Of a DNA stretch of 64,000 nucleotides, positions 29,869 through 38,738 are shown piece by piece. This DNA comes from Butyrivibrio sp. FCS014 (GTDB lineage Bacteria > Bacillota > Clostridia > Lachnospirales > Lachnospiraceae). A program made the position numbers and the translations under genes. The stretch covers positions 1 to 64,000 of the forward strand of contig NZ_JAHA01000008.1 of the NCBI RefSeq assembly GCF_000526935.1. Direction: 5' to 3'. The notes beneath the pieces are model-generated. The model had not been told where the DNA came from. It ran no database searches and saw nothing but the letters and a program-made list of their open reading frames with translations. Each line of letters begins with the position of its first letter. Position 1 is the first letter of the stretch.

Positions 29869-30885
29869 TCAGTCCTCGTATCCGTTAGGATTCTGGCTCT
29901 GCCATCTCCAGGAGTCCTCGCACATCTCGCGGATGCCGTTAACTGCCTTCCAGCCCAGCTCCTTCTCAGCCTTGTCAGCCTTGGAGTAGCAGGTAGCGAT
30001 ATCGCCGGCACGTCTCTCCTTGATCTCGTAAGGGATCTTAACGCCTGTTGCTTCCTCGAAGTTCTTAACGATATCAAGAACGCTGTATCCAACACCTGTA
30101 CCGAGGTTATAGATGTTCAGGCCGCTTCCGGGAGCCAGCTTTGCAAGTGCCTTAACGTGTCCAACCGCCAGATCCACAACATGGATATAATCTCTGACAC
30201 CGGTTCCGTCGGGAGTATCATAGTCATTACCGAAGACATTGAGCTTGGGAAGCTTGCCAACAGCAACCTGTGTTATGTAAGGCATAAGGTTGTTGGGAAT
30301 ACCATTGGGGTTCTCACCGATGGTTCCGCTCTTGTGAGCACCGATAGGATTGAAGTAACGAAGCAGCACTACATTCCACTCGGGATCAGCCTTCTGGATA
30401 TCAGACAGGATCTGCTCCAGCATTGACTTGGTCCAGCCGTAGGGGTTTGTGCACTGTCCCTTGGGGCACTCCTCAGTAATGGGAATAAATGCGGGGTTGC
30501 CGTAAACTGTTGCTGAAGATGAGAAGATGATGTTCTTGCAGCCATGCTTTCTCATGACATCCACAAGAGTAAGTGTTCCTGTGATGTTGTTGTCATAATA
30601 TTCCCAGGGTTTCTGAACAGACTCTCCCACTGCCTTAAGTCCCGCAAAGTGGATAACGCTGTCGATCTTCTCATTTGTAAAGATCTTCTCAAGAGCCTCT
30701 CTGTCTCTGATGTCAGCCTCATAAAAAGGAACTTTCTTACCGGTCAGGGCTTCAACCCTCTTAAGGGACTTCTCACTGGAATTGGCAAGATTGTCCATTA
30801 CCACAACATCATGTCCTGCATTCTGAAGCTCTACAACTGTGTGTGAGCCGATATATCCGGCTCCGCCTGTTACAAGAATTGCCAT
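29869..30885 (-). CDS. galE: UDP-glucose 4-epimerase
   Basis: Interconverts UDP-glucose and UDP-galactose. 338 residues: the NAD-binding Rossmann start [40 protein letters not shown], the catalytic Ser/Thr region FSSSATVYG, YxxxK in [14 protein letters not shown], and [16 protein letters not shown]. It starts at 30885 behind AGAGG. The next gene upstream on the strand makes UDP-sugars, so the two probably feed cell-surface polysaccharide together. Confidence 0.95.
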   Translation of the reverse strand: MAILVTGGAGYIGSHTVVELQNAGHDVVVMDNLANSSEKSLKRVEALTGKKVPFYEADIRDREALEKIFTNEKIDSVIHFAGLKAVGESVQKPWEYYDNNITGTLTLVDVMRKHGCKNIIFSSSATVYGNPAFIPITEECPKGQCTNPYGWTKSMLEQILSDIQKADPEWNVVLLRYFNPIGAHKSGTIGENPNGIPNNLMPYITQVAVGKLPKLNVFGNDYDTPDGTGVRDYIHVVDLAVGHVKALAKLAPGSGLNIYNLGTGVGYSVLDIVKNFEEATGVKIPYEIKERRAGDIATCYSKADKAEKELGWKAVNGIREMCEDSWRWQSQNPNGYED

Positions 30886-31026
30886 ATCTACCTCTTTTCT
30901 AAAAAGCGAAATTTGTATTTATGTTCTTTTGTAACTGTATTGTAGTAAAAAGAGCCATCACAGACAATCATCTTTTGTTATCACTGCCTGTCAAAATGTT
31001 AAATCTTATGCTGTCTCTTTTCCCGG

Positions 31027-32256
31027 TCACAGCTCAATGCCATTAAGCTTGCAGAGCTCTCTGGCTGACTCAACGGAGTCTATTCCTTCTTTATTCTTAA
31101 TAGGTGCAAACTCATGCTCTCTTACTACCTCATAAGGAAGGCAGGTATCCAGCATGTGGATCATATCAAGAACCAGCTGCTCAAACTTGCAGCCATTGGG
31201 CTTCTCGGGCTTGATGAGGTTTGCGTTGTCATCGATGTAGGGGATCTTCTTCTCTACAACGTGGAGAGGAAGGCTCTTCTTGGCAATCTCAAACAGGTCT
31301 TTTTCGCGGAAAAGATAATTCAAGATCACACCGTAGTTGTAGGCGGGATCTCCGTTCTCATCCCTGGCATCCATCATCTCCTGTGACAGCTCGTAGTACT
31401 CAACGATAGAGGGCTTGCCGTCCTCAAGGCACATAACACCTACCTTCTCATCGGGAGCATTCTTTCTTACAACCTTGGCACCGCAGGAAACATCTGCAGT
31501 GAGAGTAGCGCCAACAAAGCAGGGGTCGCAGATCCTCTGAAGTACGTTGTCAACGGCAAAGATGTCAATCCACTCGATGCCCTCCTCAAGGATAAGGTCG
31601 CGAAGTCCGGCCTTAAGCATAGAAGTGTACCAGCCGGCGTTGCCGTTGGGGGATGTAGAGATGCGGGACTTGCTCTCCATGTAAACTCTGCCCTCGTAGT
31701 CAGAAGCGGGAGCCATGTCCTGCTTGAAGAAGGTGACCTTCTCTTCGGGATATCCAAAGTAGTTGTGCTCCTTAAGGAATGCCACAGTGGCATCGTTGTT
31801 CTTCTCACTGGTCATGATAAAGAGCCTTATGTAATTGCCGCCTGCTGCCTTAACCGTGTCCAGAAGGTTCTCGATTATCCTCTGGAAAATGTAAACGTGC
31901 TTTGTAAGTCCGATGTCGTACATGCCCTTGGGATTGTCGCTGCCAAGCCTTGTGCCCATGCCGCCTGCAAGAAGACATGCCGCAACCTTGCCGGAAATAA
32001 GGGCCTCAACGCCCTTTGCCCAGAACTCATCCTTGCGCTCTAATATCTCGGGAACCTGCATGGCTGCCAGGGGTGCGAACTCACCTCTTGCCTCGCCCTT
32101 TCCCAGGTTCTTGCAGTTTGCAAGAACAGAGAAATCGGTCTCATCTATCTGTGTAAGGAGCTCCTGCCTCTGTGACTCATCAAGGTCCTCATAGTACTTG
32201 AGAACATGCTGCTGTCCGAACTGCTCCAGTTTCTTTCTGGCTTCTTCTAAAGTCAT
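31027..32256 (-). CDS. UDPGP-family UDP-sugar pyrophosphorylase (UAP1-like)
   Basis: 409 residues behind AAGGAGG. The nucleotide-binding loop CLLAGGMGTRLGSDNPKGMY, FIMTSEKNNDATVAFLKEH and FFKQDMAPASDYEGRVYME belong to the UDPGP family otherwise known from eukaryotic UDP-N-acetylglucosamine or UDP-glucose pyrophosphorylases, not the bacterial GalU/GlmU type. The sequence after SPNGNAGWYTSMLKAG fits UAP1-like enzymes best, so UDP-GlcNAc or UDP-GalNAc is the likely product, but UTP-glucose activity is possible. It sits 141 bases upstream of galE on the same strand. Confidence 0.85.
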   Translation of the reverse strand: MTLEEARKKLEQFGQQHVLKYYEDLDESQRQELLTQIDETDFSVLANCKNLGKGEARGEFAPLAAMQVPEILERKDEFWAKGVEALISGKVAACLLAGGMGTRLGSDNPKGMYDIGLTKHVYIFQRIIENLLDTVKAAGGNYIRLFIMTSEKNNDATVAFLKEHNYFGYPEEKVTFFKQDMAPASDYEGRVYMESKSRISTSPNGNAGWYTSMLKAGLRDLILEEGIEWIDIFAVDNVLQRICDPCFVGATLTADVSCGAKVVRKNAPDEKVGVMCLEDGKPSIVEYYELSQEMMDARDENGDPAYNYGVILNYLFREKDLFEIAKKSLPLHVVEKKIPYIDDNANLIKPEKPNGCKFEQLVLDMIHMLDTCLPYEVVREHEFAPIKNKEGIDSVESARELCKLNGIEL

Positions 32257-32407
32257 TGAATGTACCTCCTTGATATAAATATCAGTTTCCTTTTATAGCA
32301 CCTACTATATTACCACATATGTTGACGATAAGTTCCTAAAAAAGTATAATTATAAAGGCTTTGCGGCAATGTCACAAAGCCTCTTTATCTGTTATTAATA
32401 TGTTTTT

Positions 32408-32496
32408 GGAGTTGTACCCAAGTGGTTGAAGGGTCCGGATTCGAAATCCGGTAGGTCGGTTTTGCCGGCGCAGGGGTTCAAATCCCCTCAACTCCG
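32408..32496 (+). tRNA. tRNA-Ser (anticodon CGA)
   Basis: Acceptor arms GGAGTTG (32408-32414) and CAACTCC (32489-32495) with discriminator G. The anticodon stem CCGGA/TCCGG surrounds the loop TTCGAAA, giving anticodon CGA (32442-32444) for UCG codons. A long variable arm, GTAGGTCGGTTTTGCCGGCG, confirms serine type, and the T-arm contains GGTTCAAATCC. No CCA is encoded. Confidence 0.95.
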
Positions 32497-32501
32497 CTCT
32501 T

Positions 32502-32532
32502 GCTCTGTCTTTAAGACAGAGCTTATTTTTTT
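32502..32532 (+). terminator. Terminator after tRNA-Ser
   Basis: GCTCTGTCT (32502-32510) and AGACAGAGC (32514-32522) with a 3-base loop, then TTATTTTTTT. Confidence 0.9.
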
Positions 32533-32611
32533 AACAGAATCTTAATACCAATGAAAAAGAACTTCGGCAGCGTATACTGTCGAAGTTCTCTTCATAATCA
32601 TAAGAATGGTC

Positions 32612-32821
32612 TTACAGCGTAGGTGTGGTCCCGCAGATTGAGCACACCATACGGCCACCTGAATAAACATTATGCTGAGTATCCTTCTTGCACTTTATGC
32701 AGTAACGGATCTGTGTTGGAGCGGCTTTGCTGTTCTTGCCTCCTGAATTTGCTGACATGCCTCCGTTGATATTTTCCAGGTCGTCATCATTCAGACTCTT
32801 ATTCAGAATAATATCTCCCAT
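32612..32821 (-). CDS. Mini-protein with a double-glycine leader and a zinc-ribbon-like C-terminus
   Basis: 69 residues from the ATG at 32821 (MGDIILNKSLNDDDLENING); AAGGAG is correctly spaced for this start and too close to the ATG nine bases earlier. The acidic LNDDDLENINGG followed by M matches double-glycine leader peptides cut by C39 peptidase transporters. The rest (SGGKNSKAAPTQIRYCIKC) carries CxxC pairs in CIKC and CSIC, a small zinc ribbon. No transporter or immunity gene lies nearby, so export is inference. It may be a bacteriocin-like or signalling peptide, or an intracellular zinc protein with a chance GG. It is preceded on the strand by the receiver protein gene 120 bases upstream. 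Confidence 0.6.
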   Translation of the reverse strand: MGDIILNKSLNDDDLENINGGMSANSGGKNSKAAPTQIRYCIKCKKDTQHNVYSGGRMVCSICGTTPTL

Positions 32822-32941
32822 CTCTACCATCTCCTTTACTTATATTATTTCTCAGGTTCGCGACACTTCATGACCTTGTATATGTTTATACGAACCACTT
32901 CATCCTGTGGCAAAAGAACTTTCGAAAAGCCAGTCACGGTT

Positions 32942-33712
32942 TCATCTCATCAGCTTTTTGCCCTTCTGCTTTTCAAAAAACTCATCTATGTTGGCGATAA
33001 GTTCTGCCGGAGGCATGGTCTTTAAAAGATATTTCTCTGGCTTTAATGCCACCACGTTAAGGACGCTCTCCTTATCCCCTTTATTGGTAAGGAACATTAC
33101 GGGAATGTCGCTGGTGGAGGATTCGCTCCTTAGCATTTCAAGAACCTTGGGGCCTGTGGTCACCGGCATCTCATAGTCCAGAAGAATGAGGTCAACTTCG
33201 TTCTTGGCAAGGAAAGTAATTGCCGCCATTCCGGAGTTCACCATGAACACCTGATACTTATCGGAGAGCCAGCTCTTTATGGTGCGAAGCATGGTTCCAT
33301 CATCGTCCACCACAAGGATACGCTTTTTCTGGAGGCGAATACCCTCTTTTTCCACCACATCAATCATCTTCCGGCCCAGTTCTTTTACATTGACGGGTCG
33401 CTCAAAAACCGCAGCAATCCTGTCGGAGGATACGCGGGAAGTGATCTTTGCCACCTCGTCAGGGGATCCGATAATGCTGATGGAGAGATCATCCTCCACC
33501 TCCCTGTCTCTTAAGTACACAAAGAACTCCATCATTTCGTCCAGATCATCGATGTACACAAGATAGACAGTGGGCTTATTCTCTATTCTCTCCACCTCAG
33601 TAACATTGGGATTTGCCTGGATCACCTCAAAGCCCTCTTCCTTAAGTTCCTTGGCGATGGATGTCACCATGAAGCTCTTTCCGCCGCCCACAAGAAGTAC
33701 TCTCTTGTCCAT
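32942..33712 (-). CDS. Two-receiver response regulator without output domain
   Basis: 256 residues. Residues 1-125 resemble a degenerate receiver lacking the acidic pocket (VLLVGGGKSFMVTSIAKE). Residues about 128-250 are a complete receiver: ILVVDDDGTMLRTI, the phospho-acceptor Asp in LILLDYEMP (about 177), the Thr in VMFLTNKGD and the Lys in KPEKYLLK. There is no DNA-binding or GGDEF domain. It probably acts with the hybrid kinase upstream, as a phosphate sink or a protein-protein switch. Confidence 0.85.
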   Translation of the reverse strand: MDKRVLLVGGGKSFMVTSIAKELKEEGFEVIQANPNVTEVERIENKPTVYLVYIDDLDEMMEFFVYLRDREVEDDLSISIIGSPDEVAKITSRVSSDRIAAVFERPVNVKELGRKMIDVVEKEGIRLQKKRILVVDDDGTMLRTIKSWLSDKYQVFMVNSGMAAITFLAKNEVDLILLDYEMPVTTGPKVLEMLRSESSTSDIPVMFLTNKGDKESVLNVVALKPEKYLLKTMPPAELIANIDEFFEKQKGKKLMR

Positions 33713-33778
33713 TTGAAATTCCTCATTTTCTTAAGGCTTCCGCCATAGCCGCATCAGCAGTTTCCGCCCGGTCAAAGG

Positions 33779-36700
33779 CTACAGTATCTGTAAAAGGCCA
33801 TCCCTGTCCACTGCTGCCATCAGCTCTTTTACCTTATCGTACTTGTCCTTGCAGCTTTCAGGGATACGGTAATCCGATAACATATTCATTATACCATCTG
33901 CAGTATCAAAATCGTAGGCATCTATAAGTTCCTTCATATCTCTAAAGGCGCCCATAAGCTCGTCCTCAGGGATTTCCGGCTTATTCTCATCATCCTCAGG
34001 TTCTTCCGCCGCAGAGAGCTTGTCCTTGTAGCTTCTGTAAAGGGAAAGAAGCTCCGGGGTCTTTGCCCTGATCTCTTCAAGGTTTTCCTCGTTCCCCGCC
34101 GCCTCAAGATGTGCCGCAATTCCGGAAAGCTCCATTGCGCCTATGAGCCTTGCGGAACTCTTAAGGGCGTGGACAGCAACGGTGTAATTTCTTATATCCT
34201 CTTTAGATGCGAAGTTTTCGATGTTATCAGCCTTACCGTCGATGGATACCAGGAACTCCTTCACCACTTCCCTGAGAAGTTCCTTACTTCCGCAATTCTT
34301 CTCGGCTTCCTCAAGGTCCACTCCGGAAAGCTTTGTCAGGAAGTCTGCATCTTCAGCGCCGCCATTTTCCGCACCACCTTCATCAGCGGCTTTCCAGTCT
34401 TCCTGCCCGTTTCCGGCATCTGCTTCTGACGCCGCAAGTATCTTCTCCTTTGGCAGATAGTCCTCCAGCATCTTCTCCAGCTCTTTTCCGTTGACGGGCT
34501 TAGCCAGGTAATCGTCAAACCCGGCCGCCAGATACTCATCCCTGGCTCCGGAGCCCGCGTTGGCGGTAAGTGCAATGCAGGGAACGCCCTCGTTAAGATT
34601 TCCTTCCAGCACCTTCATGGCAGCGAGAGTTTCCAGGCCGTCCATTTCCGGCATTCTGTGATCTATGAAAATAGCATCATACTTTTTCTTCTTTACCTTT
34701 TCCAGGGTCTCTAGGCCGCTCTCGGCGGTGTCTACCTTTATCTGCGTACTCTTAAGAAGCCCCTTCACTACGGTGAGATTTATGGCAGTGTCATCAACCA
34801 CCAGGATTTCCGCATCCGGTGCGCGGAAGGCCTCATGATACTTCTCAAGGCTGGCCAGATACTCCCTGTACTTGGCCTTAAAGTCGCCGATGGGTTCACG
34901 GTCTACCACCTTCTGAACCACCTCGAAGGAAAAATCCGAACCCTCGCCGTAGACGCTCTTCACTTCAAGCTTCGTGTCCATCATGGCCAGCAGCTTTTTT
35001 ACAATACTCATGCCAAGACCGGTCCCCTCAATGGTCCGGTTTCTGATCTCCTCAATCCTCTCAAAGGGGGAAAAGAGCTTGCTAAGATCCTCTTCCTTTA
35101 TTCCGATGCCTGTGTCCACCACCCGGAATCTCAGTCCGATGTTGTCCTCATCAATATTCCTGAAGGACACGCTCATGGTGACACCGCCCTTTTCCGTATA
35201 CTTAACGGCATTCGAAAGCACGTTGGTCACGCACTGTTTGATCCTCACTTCATCTCCGCAGAGGATGTTCGGGATGTCTTTTTCCACATTCACGTCAAAA
35301 GAAAGTCCCTTGTCCTCAGCCTTGGCGGAAATCATATTGATAAGATCGTTTATTGTGGAGCTTAAGTGATACTCCACCGGAAGAATGTCCATCTTCCCCG
35401 CCTCGATCTTGGAAAAATCAAGGATGTCATTGATTATGCTAAGGAGAGAGTTTCCTGCGCTCTTGACATTCTGGGCGTATTCCAGAGTCTGAGGTTCCCT
35501 GCTCTCTCTTAAGATCATCTCATTCATGCCGAGAACTGCATTTATCGGAGTTCTGATCTCATGGGACATATTTGACAGGAAGCTTGATTTCGCTTCACTG
35601 GCCTTCTGGGCCACCTCCAGCTCTTTTTCCAGCTCCTGCTCTTCCTGGAGCCTGCCGATATATTCCTCCACGGATTTAACCGTGGCCTTAATGGAATCAT
35701 TGACCACCCTGATCTCGTCGTGGGACCTTACCCTCAGCCTGTCAGCTTTTTTGCCCACTTCAAGCTTCATGTCATCCGGTGCGCCGGCGTATTCATTCAT
35801 GAAATCCGACATCATGCCAAGAGGCATTCCTATGGTAATCTTGGCGTAGTAATGAGCTAAAGCCGCCAGCGGCACACCTATGCAGAGCATCATCAGTACC
35901 ATCTTCACATCGTAGCCAAAGGCCTTCACGTTAAAAGAAAACTCCATGCTCTGAATGTGATCAACAAACGCCTCCCGGTCTGCTTCAGACAGAAACATGT
36001 CGTCGTCAAAATCAAATTGCTGCGTTGTGGTGGTTTCCTCACTTACCACCGATTCCGGATCGATATTGGAGATCATCATTTCTTTCAGATCAGGGAAAAG
36101 AACTATCATAAACACTCCGACCGAGATGGAAAGGATCAGTTCCACGCTTATGATGATCAGGGAAATCTTCATACCTACTCTGGTTTTACGAAGATCTCTC
36201 CGCAGTTCCCGGTTATCCCTGAACACCCTTGTATAGCCGATTGCCAGTGGGAACATCATCTTACAGATGTCCGGGACTTTCGTAAAATAGATATGCAAAA
36301 GAAAGCCGCAGCCAAAGATAGCCACCGCATCCCTTGTAAAATAAGTCCCAAGCTTCATTCCGTATGCCACGATTTCCTCAACCGAATATGCCCCGTCGGG
36401 CACAATGGTCAGGCATGCCATCTCTATGAAACCTGTAAGCGCCAGAGTTATCACTCCGGCCAGAACTGTCTTTTTTACCTTATCAAACCATAAATACTGG
36501 GAAAACAAAGAGAAACAGATGGCCGGAACAAGGAAAATGGCCATCTTATAGGCATTGCTCATGTCAAGAACAAGGCAGAAGATAAAAGATATCATGAAAC
36601 TCGCCATGGATATCACATATCCATAGAGTCCTCCCAAAAGAAGGAATGGGGTGACAGCAAAAGCCATGAGCACAATGCGTCCCGAAGATACTGTCATGAG

Positions 36701-36832
36701 ATCGGCCCGCAACGAAGATGCTACGCTTGCTGCGGTAAGTGCAGCAAATACAATGATGCCGATAATCTGAAAAGCGATCCTCACTGCCGTTTTAAATCCG
36801 GTCTCAGTATACTTTCTGCTGAATACTCCCAT
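33779..36832 (-). CDS. Membrane hybrid histidine kinase with receiver and Hpt domains
   Basis: 1017 residues. The N-terminal half (about 15-365) has seven or so hydrophobic helices and one acidic extracytoplasmic loop (about 250-305, rich in Asp and Glu). A HAMP-like stretch follows, then the His-phosphorylation site SNMSHEIRTPINAVLGMNEM (His about 424). The ATPase has NVLSNAVKYTEKGG, VVDTGIGIKEEDL and EGTGLGMSIVKKL. The receiver has IFIDHRMPEMDG (Asp about 722) and ALTANAGSGARDEYL. The Hpt domain has VHALKSSARLIGA (His about 888). It forms a complete His-Asp-His relay on one chain. The neighbouring LytTR regulator and double receiver are the obvious partners. Confidence 0.92.
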   Translation of the reverse strand: MGVFSRKYTETGFKTAVRIAFQIIGIIVFAALTAASVASSLRADLMTVSSGRIVLMAFAVTPFLLLGGLYGYVISMASFMISFIFCLVLDMSNAYKMAIFLVPAICFSLFSQYLWFDKVKKTVLAGVITLALTGFIEMACLTIVPDGAYSVEEIVAYGMKLGTYFTRDAVAIFGCGFLLHIYFTKVPDICKMMFPLAIGYTRVFRDNRELRRDLRKTRVGMKISLIIISVELILSISVGVFMIVLFPDLKEMMISNIDPESVVSEETTTTQQFDFDDDMFLSEADREAFVDHIQSMEFSFNVKAFGYDVKMVLMMLCIGVPLAALAHYYAKITIGMPLGMMSDFMNEYAGAPDDMKLEVGKKADRLRVRSHDEIRVVNDSIKATVKSVEEYIGRLQEEQELEKELEVAQKASEAKSSFLSNMSHEIRTPINAVLGMNEMILRESREPQTLEYAQNVKSAGNSLLSIINDILDFSKIEAGKMDILPVEYHLSSTINDLINMISAKAEDKGLSFDVNVEKDIPNILCGDEVRIKQCVTNVLSNAVKYTEKGGVTMSVSFRNIDEDNIGLRFRVVDTGIGIKEEDLSKLFSPFERIEEIRNRTIEGTGLGMSIVKKLLAMMDTKLEVKSVYGEGSDFSFEVVQKVVDREPIGDFKAKYREYLASLEKYHEAFRAPDAEILVVDDTAINLTVVKGLLKSTQIKVDTAESGLETLEKVKKKKYDAIFIDHRMPEMDGLETLAAMKVLEGNLNEGVPCIALTANAGSGARDEYLAAGFDDYLAKPVNGKELEKMLEDYLPKEKILAASEADAGNGQEDWKAADEGGAENGGAEDADFLTKLSGVDLEEAEKNCGSKELLREVVKEFLVSIDGKADNIENFASKEDIRNYTVAVHALKSSARLIGAMELSGIAAHLEAAGNEENLEEIRAKTPELLSLYRSYKDKLSAAEEPEDDENKPEIPEDELMGAFRDMKELIDAYDFDTADGIMNMLSDYRIPESCKDKYDKVKELMAAVDRDGLLQIL

Positions 36833-36863
36833 GGATACCTCTCTTATGCATTTGAAAAGCCGG

Positions 36864-37565
36864 TCAGAAAGTGAACTTCAAAACCAGCTCACTTAAGGTT
36901 CTGTAGGTCCCCCGGGGCACCGAAAACTTTTTTCCATCCTCCATTAAGACCGTGTCCTTTGTGATCTTTAAGACCTTCTTGAGATTGATGACGCTCTTGA
37001 CCCCGAGAGGATAAAAATAGGGATAGTCCAGCTCATCAGCCAGCATCTGCATTGTGCTGCGGATGAGGAAGTTGTCATTGTCAGTCACTATGCGCTTGTA
37101 GTGGTCTTCGGACTCGATGTAGAGAATGCTGTCCACAAGAACCTTGTGGATCTGCCCGCTGTCTCTGAAGGTCAGGTAATGCAGCTCCTCACGCTCCGTG
37201 CACACCCTGTCGAAGGCATCAAAAAACTCCTCCTCAAGAATGGGCTTTTCAAGATAGTGGACCGCGTGGATCCTGAAAGCTTCCTTGTAAAAGGCATTTG
37301 AAGAGGTCATAAAAATAATCCGGGCATCATCATTGTTCTTCAGGATAATATCAGCGAGCTCAATCCCGTTGATCTTATCGATGTAGATGTCCAGAAGGAA
37401 AATGTCGTAGACTTTTTTCTCAAGCCCCTCAAGCATGTCCAGGGAGGAATAGAAAATGTCCACCTCAAATTCCTGCTCCGGATGGAGCTTCTTATATTTT
37501 TCCAAAAGCTCTGCCGCCTCAGCAGCAGAGCTCTTTTCATCGTCGCATATGGCAAGCTTGTACAT
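36864..37565 (-). CDS. LytTR-family response regulator
   Basis: 233 residues from the ATG at 37565 (MYKLAICDDEKSSAAEAAEL). The receiver has LAICDDE, the Asp in FLLDIYIDKINGIELA (about 55), IIFMTSSNAFYKEAF and HYLEKPI. The LytTR DNA-binding domain (about 125-233) has VDSILYIESEDHYKRIVTDN and FSVPRGTYRTL. Such regulators bind direct repeats upstream of their targets. It is 32 bases upstream of the hybrid kinase gene, so the two are co-transcribed. Confidence 0.9.
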   Translation of the reverse strand: MYKLAICDDEKSSAAEAAELLEKYKKLHPEQEFEVDIFYSSLDMLEGLEKKVYDIFLLDIYIDKINGIELADIILKNNDDARIIFMTSSNAFYKEAFRIHAVHYLEKPILEEEFFDAFDRVCTEREELHYLTFRDSGQIHKVLVDSILYIESEDHYKRIVTDNDNFLIRSTMQMLADELDYPYFYPLGVKSVINLKKVLKITKDTVLMEDGKKFSVPRGTYRTLSELVLKFTF

Positions 37566-37644
37566 GTTGCCCCCCAACCGTGATATTGGCTAATGTCTTC
37601 CGGCTTTTGGCTCGCGGCTAAGGCCCTTCCTAAGCCGGTGGGCC

Positions 37645-38421
37645 TTAGCCCTTAAAGTCTATGCTCTGTCCGATGGTCTTCTCGTATGGGGTCTGTACTG
37701 AGTTGGCCCGCATACTGAAATTGTAGTCGTCTATTTTCTTAAGGAGTTCCTCAACGGAGTTTGCCATGAGGATCTCGTAATCCTCCTCGTCCTCGTTGGC
37801 GACGGCCTCCCCGGCCTTACCGGCTTTTTCGGCAATCTTCTCCTTTAGTTCTTCAGCCTGTTCCTTCTTGGCCGCCTTCTTCTCCGCAGCCTTCTCAGCG
37901 GCTTTCTTTGCAGCTCTCTTCTCCTGGAGCTTTGCGCTCATCTCCTGAGAGGACTTGCTCATTACCGCAAAGAAGCTGGCTGTTCCGTTGTCATTAACCT
38001 GCATTCCGATGGTCTTAACCCCGGGCTTGCTTGTCATGGCAGCCTTGAGCTGAGGCATCTTTGTTGCAGCCTGGGCGATAAGTCCCTCATACTTGGCCCT
38101 GTACTCTGGGTCCGTGGCCATGCGCTCAATCTTTTCCTCGTCAATGAGCACAACCATTCTGTTGGCGTTCCCAAAGGAGCTGGCGCTCTGCTTGGCTGTT
38201 TCCTTCATGTCCTTGCTCACAAGAACGAAGTCCATTCCGGAATACTTTTTCTTAAGCTCATCGTAATACTTGGCAGCCTCCTCGCTGAGCTTCGGCTTGC
38301 CAAAGGTTTTGCCGTAATTGGCAGGTGCTGCCGTCTTAGCTGCATCTTTAGCTCCGGCGGCCTTGGTTGCCTCATAAGCCGCGCTGCTGTTATTGGCAGT
38401 GATCTCAGAAATGTTACTCAT
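37645..38421 (-). CDS. DUF6033-like protein
   Basis: 258 residues with a good AGGAGG start. After a flexible Ala/Lys/Thr N-terminus comes GKPKLSEEAAKYYDELKKKY, then DFVLVSKDMKETAKQSA and NRMVVLIDEEKIERMATDPE, features I recall from the Lachnospiraceae family DUF6033, whose function is unknown. A charged coiled-coil-like segment (EKRAAKKAAEKAAEKKAAKK) spans about 165-205, and the C-terminus ends TPYEKTIGQSIDFKG. A candidate sigma-28 promoter upstream suggests expression with motility genes. It is the first gene of the signalling operon. Confidence 0.7.
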   Translation of the reverse strand: MSNISEITANNSSAAYEATKAAGAKDAAKTAAPANYGKTFGKPKLSEEAAKYYDELKKKYSGMDFVLVSKDMKETAKQSASSFGNANRMVVLIDEEKIERMATDPEYRAKYEGLIAQAATKMPQLKAAMTSKPGVKTIGMQVNDNGTASFFAVMSKSSQEMSAKLQEKRAAKKAAEKAAEKKAAKKEQAEELKEKIAEKAGKAGEAVANEDEEDYEILMANSVEELLKKIDDYNFSMRANSVQTPYEKTIGQSIDFKG

Positions 38422-38540
38422 GGTTCCCTCCTTTCAGCGAACGAACCGCATCCTGTACGTAGGTCGTGCGCTCTTCGGCATCCTTGCCGATATAATTTCC
38501 AGTCACATTTATGCTCATGGTTATAGCTTTCTTATATCGT

Positions 38541-38568
38541 ATATCGGAAGAATGTCGGGATTTCTTTA
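38541..38568 (-). promoter_or_regulatory. Candidate sigma-28 promoter for the DUF6033-like gene
   Basis: On the minus strand TAAA (38568-38565), 16 bases, then TCCGATAT (38548-38541). One base longer than the commonest spacing but within the range reported for SigD-type promoters. About 120 bases before the start codon. Confidence 0.5.
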
Positions 38569-38645
38569 TAGTAACGACGTAGTTTTTTCAGGCTTTCCGA
38601 AATATGTCGGAGACTGCAAAACCAGCTCGCAGCTTGGGTTTTACT

Positions 38646-38738
38646 CCTCCCACATGCCGCTGGCATCATAGTTTCCTATTATCCCCACATGCCGACGGCA
38701 TCTTAGCAGCTTACTCTCTCCACATGCCGCTGACAAAA
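38646..38738. repeat. Short palindromic CCACATGCCG repeats at the 3' end of the Nudix gene
   Basis: CCACATGCCGCTGGCATC, then CCACATGCCGACGGCATC about 37 bases later, then CCACATGCCGCTGACA, the last being the coding end of the Nudix gene. The first two contain the palindromes ATGCCGCTGGCAT and ATGCCGACGGCAT. They look like local duplications of the gene's 3' end that gained dyad symmetry. Nothing else is seen in 38570-38645. Confidence 0.55.
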
